Assembly: GCF_001026695.1 (NCBI RefSeq) | Contig: NZ_LDNB01000012.1 | Location: 267,813 to 331,812, forward strand | DNA length: 64,000 nucleotides | Direction: 5' to 3' | DNA from: Neobacillus vireti | GTDB taxonomy: Bacteria; Bacillota; Bacilli; Bacillales; Cytobacillaceae | Shown here: positions 37,684 through 45,920 of the stretch, one piece after another | How the letters are laid out: each line of letters starts with the position of its first letter | Numbering within the stretch: the stretch's first letter is position 1 | Notes under the pieces: model-generated | Seen by the model: only the letters and a program-made list of their open reading frames with translations | Told to the model about the DNA's origin: nothing | Database searches by the model: none | Translations under genes and position numbers: made by a program

Positions 37684-37938
37684 ATGAAAAAACAAAAGAG
37701 ACAACAAAATCAATCTAAACCTAAAAAGGACGATTCAGCGGTAACGCTTAAAGATTTAATTGATCCAAACTTAATGAAACAATTAAAAGAGCAGCAGGAC
37801 CAGCTTAAGGCTGAGGAAGAGAGAAGAAAAGAAACAGAAGAGCAGCGAAAAAGGGAAGAACGCCGATTAAAGGAAAAAAACAAATCGTTTGAAGAGCTTT
37901 TAAACGAGAGCGGGATGAATTGGAAGGAATTTAAATAG
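37684..37938 (+). CDS. yqkE: YqkE family small charged protein
   Basis: An 84-residue, strongly charged protein like YqkE of B. subtilis. The basic N-terminus is followed by VTLKDLIDPNLMKQLKEQ and a continuous Glu/Arg/Lys helix that should form a coiled coil (residues 35-70), ending FEELLNESGMNWKEFK. Function unknown. ATG 37684 follows GGAGGCG; the longer open frame before it has no such site. Confidence 0.85.
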   Translation: MKKQKRQQNQSKPKKDDSAVTLKDLIDPNLMKQLKEQQDQLKAEEERRKETEEQRKREERRLKEKNKSFEELLNESGMNWKEFK

Positions 37939-37965
37939 AAAAGGAGAGCATTTGCCCTCCTTTTT
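37939..37965. terminator. Bidirectional terminator between yqkE and yqkF
   Basis: AAAAGGAG (37939-37946) and CTCCTTTT (37957-37964); it overlaps the yqkF stop codon. Confidence 0.75.
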
Positions 37966-38875
37966 AACGATGCTCTTTATAAATACTTGCCTTCGTTAAC
38001 TCTTTAATCACAGCAACCTCTTCATCTGATAGCGGCTGGCTTCGAACCGCCTCTGCATTACTCCTAATTTGTTCCGGACTGCTGGCGCCGGCTACGACAG
38101 AGGCCACCACAGGATTGGCTAAATTATATTGAAGGGCCACTTCTGTAAATGAACGGGTTCCTGCAACTCTTTCTTTTAACATCGGTAAAACGGTGTGAAG
38201 CTCCTCATAATTGTAATCTAGGTAGCCCTTTTCAGAAGCCTTTTCTAACAGCTTATCACTTAATAGTCCCTTGGCAAGCGGTCCACGCGTGACAACACTA
38301 ATACCATGTTCCTTAAGCATCGGCAGAACTGCTTCTTCTGGGCGGCGGTCTAAAATGCTATATTGCATCATCACAGACACAATGCTAGATTTCTCAACAA
38401 ATTCCCTTATGACATTCGGTCGAATCGATGAAATTCCATAATAGCGAATATATCCTTCCGCTTTCAATTCTTCAAATGCTTCAATTGTTTCATCTATTGG
38501 GTCTTCAAGCGTGCCGCCATGTAATTGATAAAGATCAATATAGTCGGTACCAAGCCGTTTTAGACTATTTTTCACTGCTTCCTTTATATATGCCTTGGAA
38601 GGATCCCATGACCAGCCAGCCCGATCCTCGTTCCAGCGATTCCCGGCCTTCGTAGCAATAATAACCTGTTCCCGGACATCCTTTAATGCCTGGCCGACGA
38701 TTTTTTCATTTACGCCAAAATCATATAAATCTGCAGTATCAAAATAATTGATGCCTTCCTCGAGAGCTGCCTCGATGATTCGCCTGGCAGCTTTTTCCTC
38801 TGTGCCAATGGACATACAACCCAGGCCTAATTCTGATACCTGCAAATCTGAATTCCCCAACCTTCTTTTCTTCAA
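37964..38875 (-). CDS. yqkF: Aldo/keto reductase YqkF
   Basis: A 303-residue NADPH-dependent TIM-barrel oxidoreductase. The AKR tetrad is visible: Asp and Tyr in FDTADLYDFGVNE, Lys in IIATKAGNRW, and His in IDLYQLHGG. The C-terminal NADP loop includes VVAGASSPEQIRSNAEAV. Broad aldehyde or ketone reduction is likely; natural substrate unknown. It is on the same strand as mciZ, which lies upstream with a 120-bp intergenic repeat between them. Confidence 0.9.
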   Translation of the reverse strand: MKKRRLGNSDLQVSELGLGCMSIGTEEKAARRIIEAALEEGINYFDTADLYDFGVNEKIVGQALKDVREQVIIATKAGNRWNEDRAGWSWDPSKAYIKEAVKNSLKRLGTDYIDLYQLHGGTLEDPIDETIEAFEELKAEGYIRYYGISSIRPNVIREFVEKSSIVSVMMQYSILDRRPEEAVLPMLKEHGISVVTRGPLAKGLLSDKLLEKASEKGYLDYNYEELHTVLPMLKERVAGTRSFTEVALQYNLANPVVASVVAGASSPEQIRSNAEAVRSQPLSDEEVAVIKELTKASIYKEHR

Positions 38876-38897
38876 AACATCACCCCGTCCTTTTTCT

Positions 38898-39021
38898 TTG
38901 TCCAGCTCCAGCGCCTAGCCCCTCGAGGTCACAAGCCAATCCGTCCAAAAGGTTAAAGAACAACCTTTCGGCCGGCTCGACTTGTGCTTGTCGGGGCTGA
39001 GCAAGGCGCTTCCGCTTTTCT
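38898..39021 (+). repeat. Intergenic hairpin repeat, copy A
   Basis: A 124-bp element about 96% identical (five mismatches by eye) to copy B at 48605-48728. Nested arms pair end to end: AGCGCC (38910-38915) with GGCGCT (39005-39010), AGCCCC (38917-38922) with GGGGCT (38993-38998), plus a central AAAGGTT/AACCTTT hairpin. It lies between yqkF and mciZ with no ORF. Confidence 0.88.
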
Positions 39022-39064
39022 AATAATTTTACGAAAGTAAGGGGCAGACTACAAATGACAGGCA

Positions 39065-39196
39065 TTATTTTTCCGTAACATTTTGAACCCAATCGGCGAC
39101 GAAAACATAGTCCTTGTTATATTCCTTAAGTTTTTGCAAGATCTCCCAGCCTTTGCCGACAAGGATAATTCCTTTCTCATGCACATACACTTTCAT
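39065..39196 (-). CDS. mciZ: Z-ring inhibitor MciZ
   Basis: A 43-residue peptide aligned by eye with B. subtilis MciZ, which binds FtsZ in the mother cell and blocks Z-ring assembly during sporulation. Shared features are the MKV start, KGIILVGKGWEIL and KLKEY, then VADWV near the end. The gene location between yqkF and nudF is the same as in B. subtilis. The ATG follows GGAGGGG. Upstream on the minus strand is CATACATT, an exact SigE -10 sequence, consistent with mother-cell expression, although no clear -35 was found. It is too short for routine gene callers. Confidence 0.88.
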   Translation of the reverse strand: MKVYVHEKGIILVGKGWEILQKLKEYNKDYVFVADWVQNVTEK

Positions 39197-39268
39197 CCGA
39201 TACCCCTCCAAATAAAGTATGGTAAAATGTATGACAAGATTTAAATGGAAAGAACAGGAGAGATCATT

Positions 39269-39823
39269 ATGACTAAACTTGAGGAAAAAACGCTCCGAAG
39301 TGAAGAAATTTTTTCAGGAAAAATAATCAGTCTTCATTTACAGGATGTTGAACTGCCAAATGGTAAACAGGGGAAACGTGAAATTATTAAACATCCTGGT
39401 GCTGTTGCAGTATTAGCAGTCACCGATGACAAGAAAATAGTTATGGTTGAGCAATTTCGTAAAGCGTTAGAACGAACAATTGTTGAGATTCCTGCAGGGA
39501 AGCTGGAAAAAGGAGAAGAGCCTGCCCTCTGTGCCCGCAGAGAATTAGAGGAAGAGACCGGCTACGAGTGTGAAAGTCTTGAATTACTGACTTCCTTTTA
39601 TACTTCACCGGGATTTGCCGATGAAATCGTCCATGTCTATTTAGCAACAGGCCTTACAAAGAAAGAAAATGCTGCCGCTCTTGACGAAGATGAGTTTGTT
39701 AATCTTGAGGAATTAACACTTGATGAGGCGGAACAATATGTAAAGGAACAAAAGATTTATGATGCGAAAACTATTTTTGCCATTCAATACTTACAATTAC
39801 AAGAGGCGTTGAAAAACAAATGA
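39269..39823 (+). CDS. nudF: ADP-ribose pyrophosphatase (Nudix)
   Basis: Hydrolyses ADP-ribose to AMP and ribose 5-phosphate. The Nudix box is complete: GKLEKGEEPALCARRELEEETGYE (about residues 82-105), with VEQFRKALE and IVEIPAG before it. Length is 184 residues. ATG 39269 follows CAGGAGAG; ATG 39245 upstream in frame is less likely. The end overlaps endoQ by 4 bp (ATGA), so both are translated together. It is divergent from mciZ. Confidence 0.92.
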   Translation: MTKLEEKTLRSEEIFSGKIISLHLQDVELPNGKQGKREIIKHPGAVAVLAVTDDKKIVMVEQFRKALERTIVEIPAGKLEKGEEPALCARRELEEETGYECESLELLTSFYTSPGFADEIVHVYLATGLTKKENAAALDEDEFVNLEELTLDEAEQYVKEQKIYDAKTIFAIQYLQLQEALKNK

Positions 39824-40983
39824 ATCGCTACTATGTAGATTTACATATTCACATTGGCAGAACCTGGACAGGCAAGCCAGTCAAAATCACTGGAGCCAAG
39901 TCATTGACGTTTACGAATATCATTGAACATGCGCGCCATGAAAAGGGGCTTAATATGGTGGGGATTATCGACAGCCATTCTCCAGAAGTCATCCTTGAAA
40001 TGGAAAGCCTGATTGAAAGCGGAGAAATTGTCGAACATCCGGACGGCGGTTTGGTATTTGGTGATTTAACGGTCATTCCTGGATCAGAACTAGAGATAAA
40101 TGATGAGGGATGCAACGGCCCGATTCACCTACTTTGTTATTTTCCGAATCTGACCGTTATGAGGGAATTTTCGACCTGGCTTTCAGGACATTTGAAAAAT
40201 ATACAATTGAGTTCACAAAGGATTTATGTGACAGGTCTTATTTTACAAAAAAAAGTAAAAGAGCTTGGCGGCATCTTCATTCCTGCGCATGTCTTCACAC
40301 CATTTAAAAGTTTATATGGCAAAGGGGTCAATCGGTCGCTGACAGAAGTGTTGGACCCGGATTTAATCGATGGGATTGAACTTGGATTAAGCTCAAATAC
40401 CGAAATGGCAGACCAGATTAAAGAATTACACGATTATTCATTTGTAACCAATTCGGACGCCCATTCGCTTGCAAAAATAGCCCGTGAATATCAGGTTATT
40501 GCGATGCAGGAACCAACATTCCTTGAATTGCAAAAAGCATTAAAGGGTGAAGATGGAAGAAAAATTGTTGCCAACTATGGACTTGATCCATACCTTGGCA
40601 AATATCACAAAACCGTTTGTGCGGAATGCCTAAATCCTGCAACTAATGACGATCAAATATGTACTCTCTGCGGTAATAAAAAAATTATTAAGGGTGTAGC
40701 CGATCGAATTCTTGAATTGAAGACGGCGGATTCAAGTCCTGAGGGGCGCCCTCCCTATGTTCACCAAGTACCGCTCGAGTTTATCCCGGGCTTGGGGCCG
40801 AAATTACTGGAAAAACTGGTCAATCATTTTGGCAGTGAGATGGCGATTCTTCACGAAGTGCCGTTTGCAGCATTAAAAGAAGTTGTTCCCGACAAAATCG
40901 CCGACCTTATCATGAAAGCGAGAGAAGGTAAAGTCAATCTCGCAGCAGGCGGCGGCGGGAAATATGGAAAAATCGCGGATTAA
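39820..40983 (+). CDS. Endonuclease Q family protein (PHP domain)
   Basis: A 387-residue member of the family typed by archaeal EndoQ and its Bacillus relatives, which nick DNA 5' of deaminated bases (uracil, hypoxanthine) and abasic sites. The N-terminal PHP metal-binding domain shows DLHIHIGR, IIDSHSP and TNSDAHSLAKIAREY. A four-cysteine zinc element CAECLNPATNDDQICTLCG lies near residues 263-281, and a helix-hairpin-helix-like FIPGLGPKLLEKLVNHFG follows. It is coupled to nudF and ends at a strong terminator. Family membership is well supported; activity is inferred. Confidence 0.85.
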   Translation: MNRYYVDLHIHIGRTWTGKPVKITGAKSLTFTNIIEHARHEKGLNMVGIIDSHSPEVILEMESLIESGEIVEHPDGGLVFGDLTVIPGSELEINDEGCNGPIHLLCYFPNLTVMREFSTWLSGHLKNIQLSSQRIYVTGLILQKKVKELGGIFIPAHVFTPFKSLYGKGVNRSLTEVLDPDLIDGIELGLSSNTEMADQIKELHDYSFVTNSDAHSLAKIAREYQVIAMQEPTFLELQKALKGEDGRKIVANYGLDPYLGKYHKTVCAECLNPATNDDQICTLCGNKKIIKGVADRILELKTADSSPEGRPPYVHQVPLEFIPGLGPKLLEKLVNHFGSEMAILHEVPFAALKEVVPDKIADLIMKAREGKVNLAAGGGGKYGKIAD

Positions 40984-40996
40984 CATAAAAATTTTT

Positions 40997-41030
40997 AACC
41001 GACAACCTAATCAGGCGGTCGGTTTTTTTT
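40997..41030 (+). terminator. Terminator after nudF-endoQ
   Basis: AACCGAC (40997-41003) and GTCGGTT (41018-41024) followed by T's to 41030. Confidence 0.85.
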
Positions 41031-41053
41031 ATATGAACTCTATCAAAATATGG

Positions 41054-41081
41054 TCATAGAATAACTAGACTGGCATAGAAT
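41054..41081 (+). promoter_or_regulatory. SigE-type promoter of spoIIM
   Basis: TCATAGA (41054-41060), 13 bp, CATAGAAT (41074-41081). The -10 matches CATACAHT at 7 of 8 positions. spoIIM is a SigE gene in B. subtilis. Confidence 0.6.
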
Positions 41082-41117
41082 GTAATAACTGATTTGGAAT
41101 AATAGGAGGAAACGCAG

Positions 41118-41765
41118 ATGAAAAAACGCTTGTACCAGTCCAATGCCGGAGAGTTTTTCCGTGAGCATTCTTCAATTTTTTTGTTTATTGTCGTTTTATT
41201 TTTAATGGGAGTCATCTTTGGGGCTATCGTAGTAAATAGCATGAGCATTACTCAAAAGGAAGATTTATTCTACTATTTATCGCAATTCTTTGGCCAAGTT
41301 TCTGATGGGAAAGTAACAGTAGACAATGATTTATTTTTACAAAGCTTTCTCCATAACAGCAAATTTATAGGTCTTATCTGGGTGCTGGGAATCTCCATAA
41401 TCGGACTTCCTGTTATTCTCATTCTCCTCTTTATTAAAGGAATGGTAGTCGGGTTTACGGTGGGCTTTCTAGTTAGCCAAATGGGTTGGAATGGCTTTAT
41501 GCTCGCCTTTGTCTCCATCCTGCCGCAAAATTTAATTATCATTCCTGTATTTATTCTTATGGCAGCATTCTCAGTCATCTTCTCAATGAGAATGATTAAA
41601 CAGCAATTTATGAAAAAATATGCACAGCCAATCCTGCCGTTCTTCAAAGGATATATTCTCACCTTGATTGTAGCAGTAGTGTTTATTTCGGCAGCATCCG
41701 GGATTGAAGCTTATCTCTCACCATTGTTAATGAAAACAATCATTAGTACAGCTAGTTTAAAGTAA
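41118..41765 (+). CDS. spoIIM: Stage II sporulation protein M
   Basis: Part of the SpoIIDMP machine that hydrolyses septal peptidoglycan and drives forespore engulfment. The 215-residue protein has an N-terminal cytoplasmic stretch, then five hydrophobic helices (about residues 20-40, 78-105, 112-130, 135-155, 178-200), as expected. The ATG follows AGGAGG. Synteny (spoIIM next to fur, yqzK, xerD) matches B. subtilis. A SigE-type promoter is present upstream. Confidence 0.93.
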   Translation: MKKRLYQSNAGEFFREHSSIFLFIVVLFLMGVIFGAIVVNSMSITQKEDLFYYLSQFFGQVSDGKVTVDNDLFLQSFLHNSKFIGLIWVLGISIIGLPVILILLFIKGMVVGFTVGFLVSQMGWNGFMLAFVSILPQNLIIIPVFILMAAFSVIFSMRMIKQQFMKKYAQPILPFFKGYILTLIVAVVFISAASGIEAYLSPLLMKTIISTASLK

Positions 41766-41812
41766 TTGTTAAGTAATATAAACTATAAACTCTTGTTTGT
41801 AATAATTTTATT

Positions 41813-41852
41813 TTGAATCTCTTTTCTCATCTGTTATAATGAGAATTAACAG
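41813..41852 (+). promoter_or_regulatory. fur promoter with a palindromic metal-regulator-like box
   Basis: TTGAAT (41813-41818), 16 bp, TATAAT (41835-41840). The -10 lies inside CTGTTA...TAACAG (41831-41852), and TTATAATGAGAATTA resembles the 7-1-7 PerR/Fur box (half sites 6 or 7 of 7 and 4 of 7). PerR controls fur in B. subtilis. Confidence 0.5.
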
Positions 41853-41873
41853 TGGCGAGGGAGGGACTTCAGG

Positions 41874-42338
41874 ATGGAAACTAGAATTGAAAGAATTAAA
41901 AAACAGCTGCATTCAGCAAGCTATAAGCTAACACCTCAGCGTGAAGCAACCGTTCGAGTGTTGCTAGAAAATGAAGAGGATCATTTAAGTGCGGAAGATG
42001 TGTACCTCCTTGTAAAAGAAAAATCGCCCGAAATTGGTTTAGCAACTGTTTATCGGACGCTGGAATTACTAACAGAATTAAAAATTGTCGATAAAATTAA
42101 TTTTGGTGATGGGGTTTCCCGTTATGATCTTCGCCAGGAAGGCGCCGCCCACTTCCATCATCATCTTGTTTGCATTGAATGTGGTGCCGTTGATGAAATT
42201 CAAGAAGATTTACTTGAAGACGTGGAAGAAGTAGTTGAACGAAGATGGAATTTTAAAATAAAAGATCATCGCCTCACCTTTCATGGGATTTGTTACCGTT
42301 GTCAGGATAAAGAAAATGATGAAGAAACAACCGAATAA
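41874..42338 (+). CDS. fur: Ferric uptake regulator
   Basis: Iron-responsive repressor of 154 residues. The N-terminal winged helix (about residues 10-85) contains YKLTPQREATVRVL and the recognition helix GLATVYRTLELL. The C-terminal metal domain has AHFHHHLVCIECG and CYRCQ, giving the two CxxC structural zinc motifs, and the regulatory His cluster. The spoIIM-fur-xerD context points to Fur rather than PerR or Zur. The ATG follows GAGGGAGG. Confidence 0.93.
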   Translation: METRIERIKKQLHSASYKLTPQREATVRVLLENEEDHLSAEDVYLLVKEKSPEIGLATVYRTLELLTELKIVDKINFGDGVSRYDLRQEGAAHFHHHLVCIECGAVDEIQEDLLEDVEEVVERRWNFKIKDHRLTFHGICYRCQDKENDEETTE

Positions 42339-42346
42339 CGAATACC

Positions 42347-42375
42347 AAGTCCTTTTACTGAAAAGGGCTTTTATT
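42347..42375 (+). terminator. Terminator after fur
   Basis: AAGTCCTTTT (42347-42356) pairs with AAAAGGGCTT (42361-42370; one G-U), followed by TTATTTT. Confidence 0.8.
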
Positions 42376-42458
42376 TTCCCTATTTTCCTTTTGAGCAGGT
42401 ATAAAACTTGTACATTTTGGCATACCTTTAAGTAGATAATCGAAAATATGGGGGAAGA

Positions 42459-42689
42459 ATGATGATTTCTGTTGTCAAAGCTGCGCTGCAAACCTTAAAG
42501 GTTTTTATTATATTCTCTGGATGCACGATTCTCTTTTATTATGGTATCATGTGGGTATCTGAAGAATACCAAAATTATCATCGCTATGATGAACCAGAAG
42601 GATCTGCAGTAAAGGTTTCTAATACAGTGAATGAAAATAGTTCCTCCTTGTTGGATCGGCTGATGTTGTTTTATTTAAATGGGGAGTAA
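42459..42689 (+). CDS. yqzK: YqzK family (DUF4227) small membrane protein
   Basis: A 76-residue protein with one N-terminal membrane helix (about residues 12-33, [18 protein letters not shown]), then a hydrophilic tail ending [13 protein letters not shown]. It matches YqzK by place between fur and xerD and by layout. Two successive ATG codons (42459, 42462) follow GGGGGAAG. It ends 5 bp before xerD, so the two are probably cotranscribed. Function unknown. Confidence 0.85.
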   Translation: MMISVVKAALQTLKVFIIFSGCTILFYYGIMWVSEEYQNYHRYDEPEGSAVKVSNTVNENSSSLLDRLMLFYLNGE

Positions 42690-42694
42690 ATGTG

Positions 42695-43588
42695 ATGAAC
42701 AATCAATTAAAGAATTTTTTGCAATACCTACTAGCTGAAAGAGGTTTAGCTAACAATACAATTACGTCCTATGAGCGGGATTTAAAAAACTATCTTCATT
42801 ATTTAAAAAATAGGGAGTCCATCCTGAATGTAAATGATGTGCAGCGTGTACATATTATTCATTTTTTAGGCTTTTTAAAAGAACAGGGAAAATCATCAAA
42901 AACAATTGCAAGGCATGTCGCCTCTGTTCGGGCGTTTCATCAATTTTTATTACGGGATAAAGCAGCAGAGCAAGACCCGTCCGTCCTTATCGAACCGCCA
43001 AGACTTGAAAGGTCGATTCCGAAAGTATTGAGTTTACAGGAAGTAGAAACGCTTTTGGATGCACCAAAGCAAAATGACCATTACGGCATGAGGGATAAGG
43101 CGATGCTTGAACTCCTTTATGCGACAGGAATGCGGGTTAGTGAATTAATTGGTCTTGATACTGAACATATCCACCTCACAATGGGTTTTGTCCGCTGTAT
43201 CAGCACTGGAAATAAAGAGCGCGTCATTCCGTTGGGACAAACAGCATCCGATGCCATCAAACAATTTCTAGACAGCGGAAGACCGCATTTTGTTGCGAAA
43301 AAGCATCACGATAACGCATTGTTTTTAAACCACCAGGGAAGGCGGCTGACCCGTCAAGGATTTTGGAAAATCTTAAAAAAGGTAGCAAAAGAAGCCGGAA
43401 TAGAAAAAGAGCTTACACCCCATACCCTTCGGCATTCCTTTGCTACACATTTATTGGAAAATGGCGCTGATCTAAGAGCGGTTCAAGAAATGTTAGGACA
43501 CGCAGATATCTCAACAACGCAAATATATACCAATGTGACAAAAACTAGATTAAAGGATGTCTATAGTAAATTTCATCCGCGAGCTTAA
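42695..43588 (+). CDS. xerD: Site-specific tyrosine recombinase XerD
   Basis: With XerC (CodV) resolves chromosome dimers at dif. The 297-residue protein has the SAM-like core-binding domain (about 1-90) and the catalytic domain. All active-site residues are present in order: Arg in ATGMRVSEL, Lys in STGNKERV, His and Arg in [12 protein letters not shown], His in LGHADIS, and nucleophile Tyr in TQIYTNV. ATG 42695 is nine bases after GGGGAG; GTG 42692 is an alternative. No flanking att sites or cargo, so it is the chromosomal housekeeping gene. Confidence 0.94.
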   Translation: MNNQLKNFLQYLLAERGLANNTITSYERDLKNYLHYLKNRESILNVNDVQRVHIIHFLGFLKEQGKSSKTIARHVASVRAFHQFLLRDKAAEQDPSVLIEPPRLERSIPKVLSLQEVETLLDAPKQNDHYGMRDKAMLELLYATGMRVSELIGLDTEHIHLTMGFVRCISTGNKERVIPLGQTASDAIKQFLDSGRPHFVAKKHHDNALFLNHQGRRLTRQGFWKILKKVAKEAGIEKELTPHTLRHSFATHLLENGADLRAVQEMLGHADISTTQIYTNVTKTRLKDVYSKFHPRA

Positions 43589-43625
43589 GAGAATACTAGT
43601 TTTTGCGGGTATTCACAAAAATGTT

Positions 43626-43657
43626 AAAAAGCTGCCGAAAATTTTGGCGGCTTTTTT
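43626..43657 (+). terminator. Terminator after xerD
   Basis: AAAAAGCTGCC (43626-43636) and GGCGGCTTTTTT (43646-43657), one G-U pair. Confidence 0.88.
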
Positions 43658-43835
43658 CTTGTAATTTCGCAGAGATTTAGTAAAATAGAGATGTCAGACT
43701 TCTGACAAATGAATTCGCTTTTTTTGGTTAATCTTATTTCAACAGGGTAACATATGATTGCGTATTGTTTTTTAATGTAAGAAGGTTTGTACTTTGAGAA
43801 TTTACCTGCTCTGTAAATTGGCATGATGGTCTTGT

Positions 43836-43850
43836 TTGCAAACGTTTTCT
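43836..43850 (+). promoter_or_regulatory. CcpA catabolite-responsive element (cre) before deoB
   Basis: TTGCAAACGTTTTCT matches 14 of 15 positions of WTGNAARCGNWWWCA and lies 22 bp before the start codon. The B. subtilis drm-pupG operon is known to be subject to catabolite repression, so the site is credible. Confidence 0.75.
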
Positions 43851-43872
43851 ATTAACAAAGGAGGAAGAATTG

Positions 43873-45063
43873 ATGGCTGCAAGTACATATAAACGTATTT
43901 TTATAATCGTAATGGATTCAGTCGGTATTGGGGAGGCACCTGATGCCGAAAAGTTTGGCGACAAGGGTGCGGATACCTATGGACATATTGCTGAAAGAAT
44001 GAACGGACTTAACATGCCAAATATGGGCAAGTTAGGCTTAAGCAATATCCGTGAAATCAAGGGTATTGAAAAAGCAGCAAAGCCATTAGCTTTTTATACA
44101 AAAATGATGGAGGCTTCTAACGGGAAAGATACGATGACTGGTCATTGGGAAATTATGGGGTTAAATATCCAAACACCGTTCCGTGTGTTTCCTGAAGGGT
44201 TTCCGGAAGAACTTCTTTCTGAATTAGAAAAGCGTACCGGTCGAAAAATTATTGGCAATAAACCTGCAAGTGGAACAGAAATCCTTGTTGAGCTTGGAGA
44301 AGAGCATATGAAAACGGGTGCGTTGATTGTCTATACATCTGCAGATTCCGTTCTTCAAATTGCTGCTCATGAAGAGATTGTCCCGCTGGAAGAACTTTAT
44401 AATATTTGTAAAATTGCTCGTGAATTAACACTAGATGAAAAATATATGGTAGGCCGAATCATTGCCCGGCCATTCTTGGGAGAACCAGGGAACTTTAAAC
44501 GGACGCCAAACCGTCACGATTATGCTTTAAAACCGTTTGACCGTACGGTAATGAGTGAATTAAAAGATTCAGGCTTCGATGTTATTGCTATTGGGAAAAT
44601 TTCTGATATTTATGATGGCGAAGGTGTCACTAAGTCTTTACGGACGGTTTCTAATATGGATGGGATGGATAAGCTTGTTGAGACCTTTGATATGGATTTC
44701 ACAGGTATCAGCTTTGTCAACCTTGTTGATTTTGATGCGTTATATGGACATCGCCGTGACCCGGAAGGATACGGAAAAGCGCTGGAAGAATATGATGCCC
44801 GTCTGCCTGAAGTGTTCGCCAAAATGAAAGAAGACGATCTGTTAATGATTACAGCAGATCACGGAAATGATCCAGTTGCGCCGGGCACGGACCATACACG
44901 TGAATATGTTCCATTGCTTGTTTATTCAAAGAGTATGGCGAAAGGGAAAGAGCTTCCTTTACGGGAAACCTTTGCCGACCTTGGGGCAACGGTCGCGGAA
45001 AACTTTAATGTGAAAATGCCGAACTACGGTAAAAGCTTTTTAAAAGAACTAAAGGGGGAGTAA
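43873..45063 (+). CDS. deoB: Phosphopentomutase
   Basis: Interconverts (deoxy)ribose 1-phosphate and 5-phosphate (Drm in B. subtilis). It is an alkaline-phosphatase superfamily metalloenzyme; metal ligands are in [14 protein letters not shown] at the N-terminus and ITADHGNDP near residue 330, with the phosphorylated Thr in [10 protein letters not shown] (about residue 85). Length is 396 residues. ATG 43873 is eight bases after GGAGG. It is first in deoB-punA-pdp, which feeds sugars from nucleosides into central metabolism, under a cre site. Confidence 0.95.
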   Translation: MAASTYKRIFIIVMDSVGIGEAPDAEKFGDKGADTYGHIAERMNGLNMPNMGKLGLSNIREIKGIEKAAKPLAFYTKMMEASNGKDTMTGHWEIMGLNIQTPFRVFPEGFPEELLSELEKRTGRKIIGNKPASGTEILVELGEEHMKTGALIVYTSADSVLQIAAHEEIVPLEELYNICKIARELTLDEKYMVGRIIARPFLGEPGNFKRTPNRHDYALKPFDRTVMSELKDSGFDVIAIGKISDIYDGEGVTKSLRTVSNMDGMDKLVETFDMDFTGISFVNLVDFDALYGHRRDPEGYGKALEEYDARLPEVFAKMKEDDLLMITADHGNDPVAPGTDHTREYVPLLVYSKSMAKGKELPLRETFADLGATVAENFNVKMPNYGKSFLKELKGE

Positions 45064-45065
45064 CA

Positions 45066-45887
45066 TTGAACACAGAGAAAATCCAAAACGCTGCTGGTTT
45101 TTTAAAAGAAAAATACGCCAATACGCCAAAAATTGGCCTGATTTTAGGATCTGGTCTTGGCGTTTTAGCGGATGAAATTGAGAATCCTGTTAAAATACCA
45201 TACAACGAAATACCAGATTTCCCAATATCAACAGTTGAAGGTCATGCCGGTCAGCTCGTATTTGGCGTACTAAATGGGGTAGAGGTTGTTGCCATGCAAG
45301 GTCGTTTCCATTTCTATGAAGGATATAGTATGGATAAAGTGACTTTCCCGGTTCGTGTCATGAAAGAGCTTGGCGTGGACATGCTGATTGTTACCAATGC
45401 GGCAGGCGGCGTAAATGAAAGTTTTGAACCTGGTGATCTAATGCTAATTACCGACCATATTAATAATATGGGAACGAATCCGTTAATTGGACCAAATGAT
45501 TCTCGTCACGGTGTCCGCTTCCCTGATATGTCTGAGGCGTATACCAAAGATTTACGGGCAGCTGCGAGAGAGAGTGCAGCCCGCTTAAACATAAATGTCA
45601 AAGAAGGCGTCTATTTCGGAAATCCTGGACCTGTATACGAAACACCGGCAGAAATTCGGATGATTCGCGGAATGGGCGGTGATGCCGTTGGAATGTCCAC
45701 TGTGCCGGAGGTTATCGTTGCCCGCCACAGCGGAATGAAAGTTCTAGGTATTTCTTGTATTTCCAATATGGCAGCCGGCATTCTAGATCAGCCGTTAACA
45801 CATGATGAAGTAATTGAAACAACTGAAAAAGTAAAAGCAGATTTCCTTTCATACGTAAAAGAAATTGTAAAAGATATCGCAAAATAA
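45066..45887 (+). CDS. punA: Purine-nucleoside phosphorylase
   Basis: Trimeric PNP (PupG in B. subtilis) that phosphorolyses guanosine, inosine and their deoxy forms. The 273-residue protein shows the phosphate site GLILGSGLGVLADE, QGRFHFYEGY with the catalytic Glu/His region, TNAAGGV, and the base-binding VGMSTVPEVIVARH. TTG start 45066 follows AAGGGGGAG, which overlaps the deoB end. It supplies ribose 1-phosphate to DeoB. Confidence 0.94.
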   Translation: MNTEKIQNAAGFLKEKYANTPKIGLILGSGLGVLADEIENPVKIPYNEIPDFPISTVEGHAGQLVFGVLNGVEVVAMQGRFHFYEGYSMDKVTFPVRVMKELGVDMLIVTNAAGGVNESFEPGDLMLITDHINNMGTNPLIGPNDSRHGVRFPDMSEAYTKDLRAAARESAARLNINVKEGVYFGNPGPVYETPAEIRMIRGMGGDAVGMSTVPEVIVARHSGMKVLGISCISNMAAGILDQPLTHDEVIETTEKVKADFLSYVKEIVKDIAK

Positions 45888-45920
45888 ATTGACTAATAAT
45901 ATAACGAAGTGGTGATAAAG

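Noticed and set aside
38898..39021. CRISPR-like repeat
   Set aside because: Copies are single, tens of hundreds of bases to kilobases apart and internally palindromic; there is no spacer array or cas gene.
42695..43588. XerD as integrase of a mobile island
   Set aside because: It is in the conserved fur-yqzK-xerD-deoB order, and there is no tRNA, att repeat or cargo nearby.
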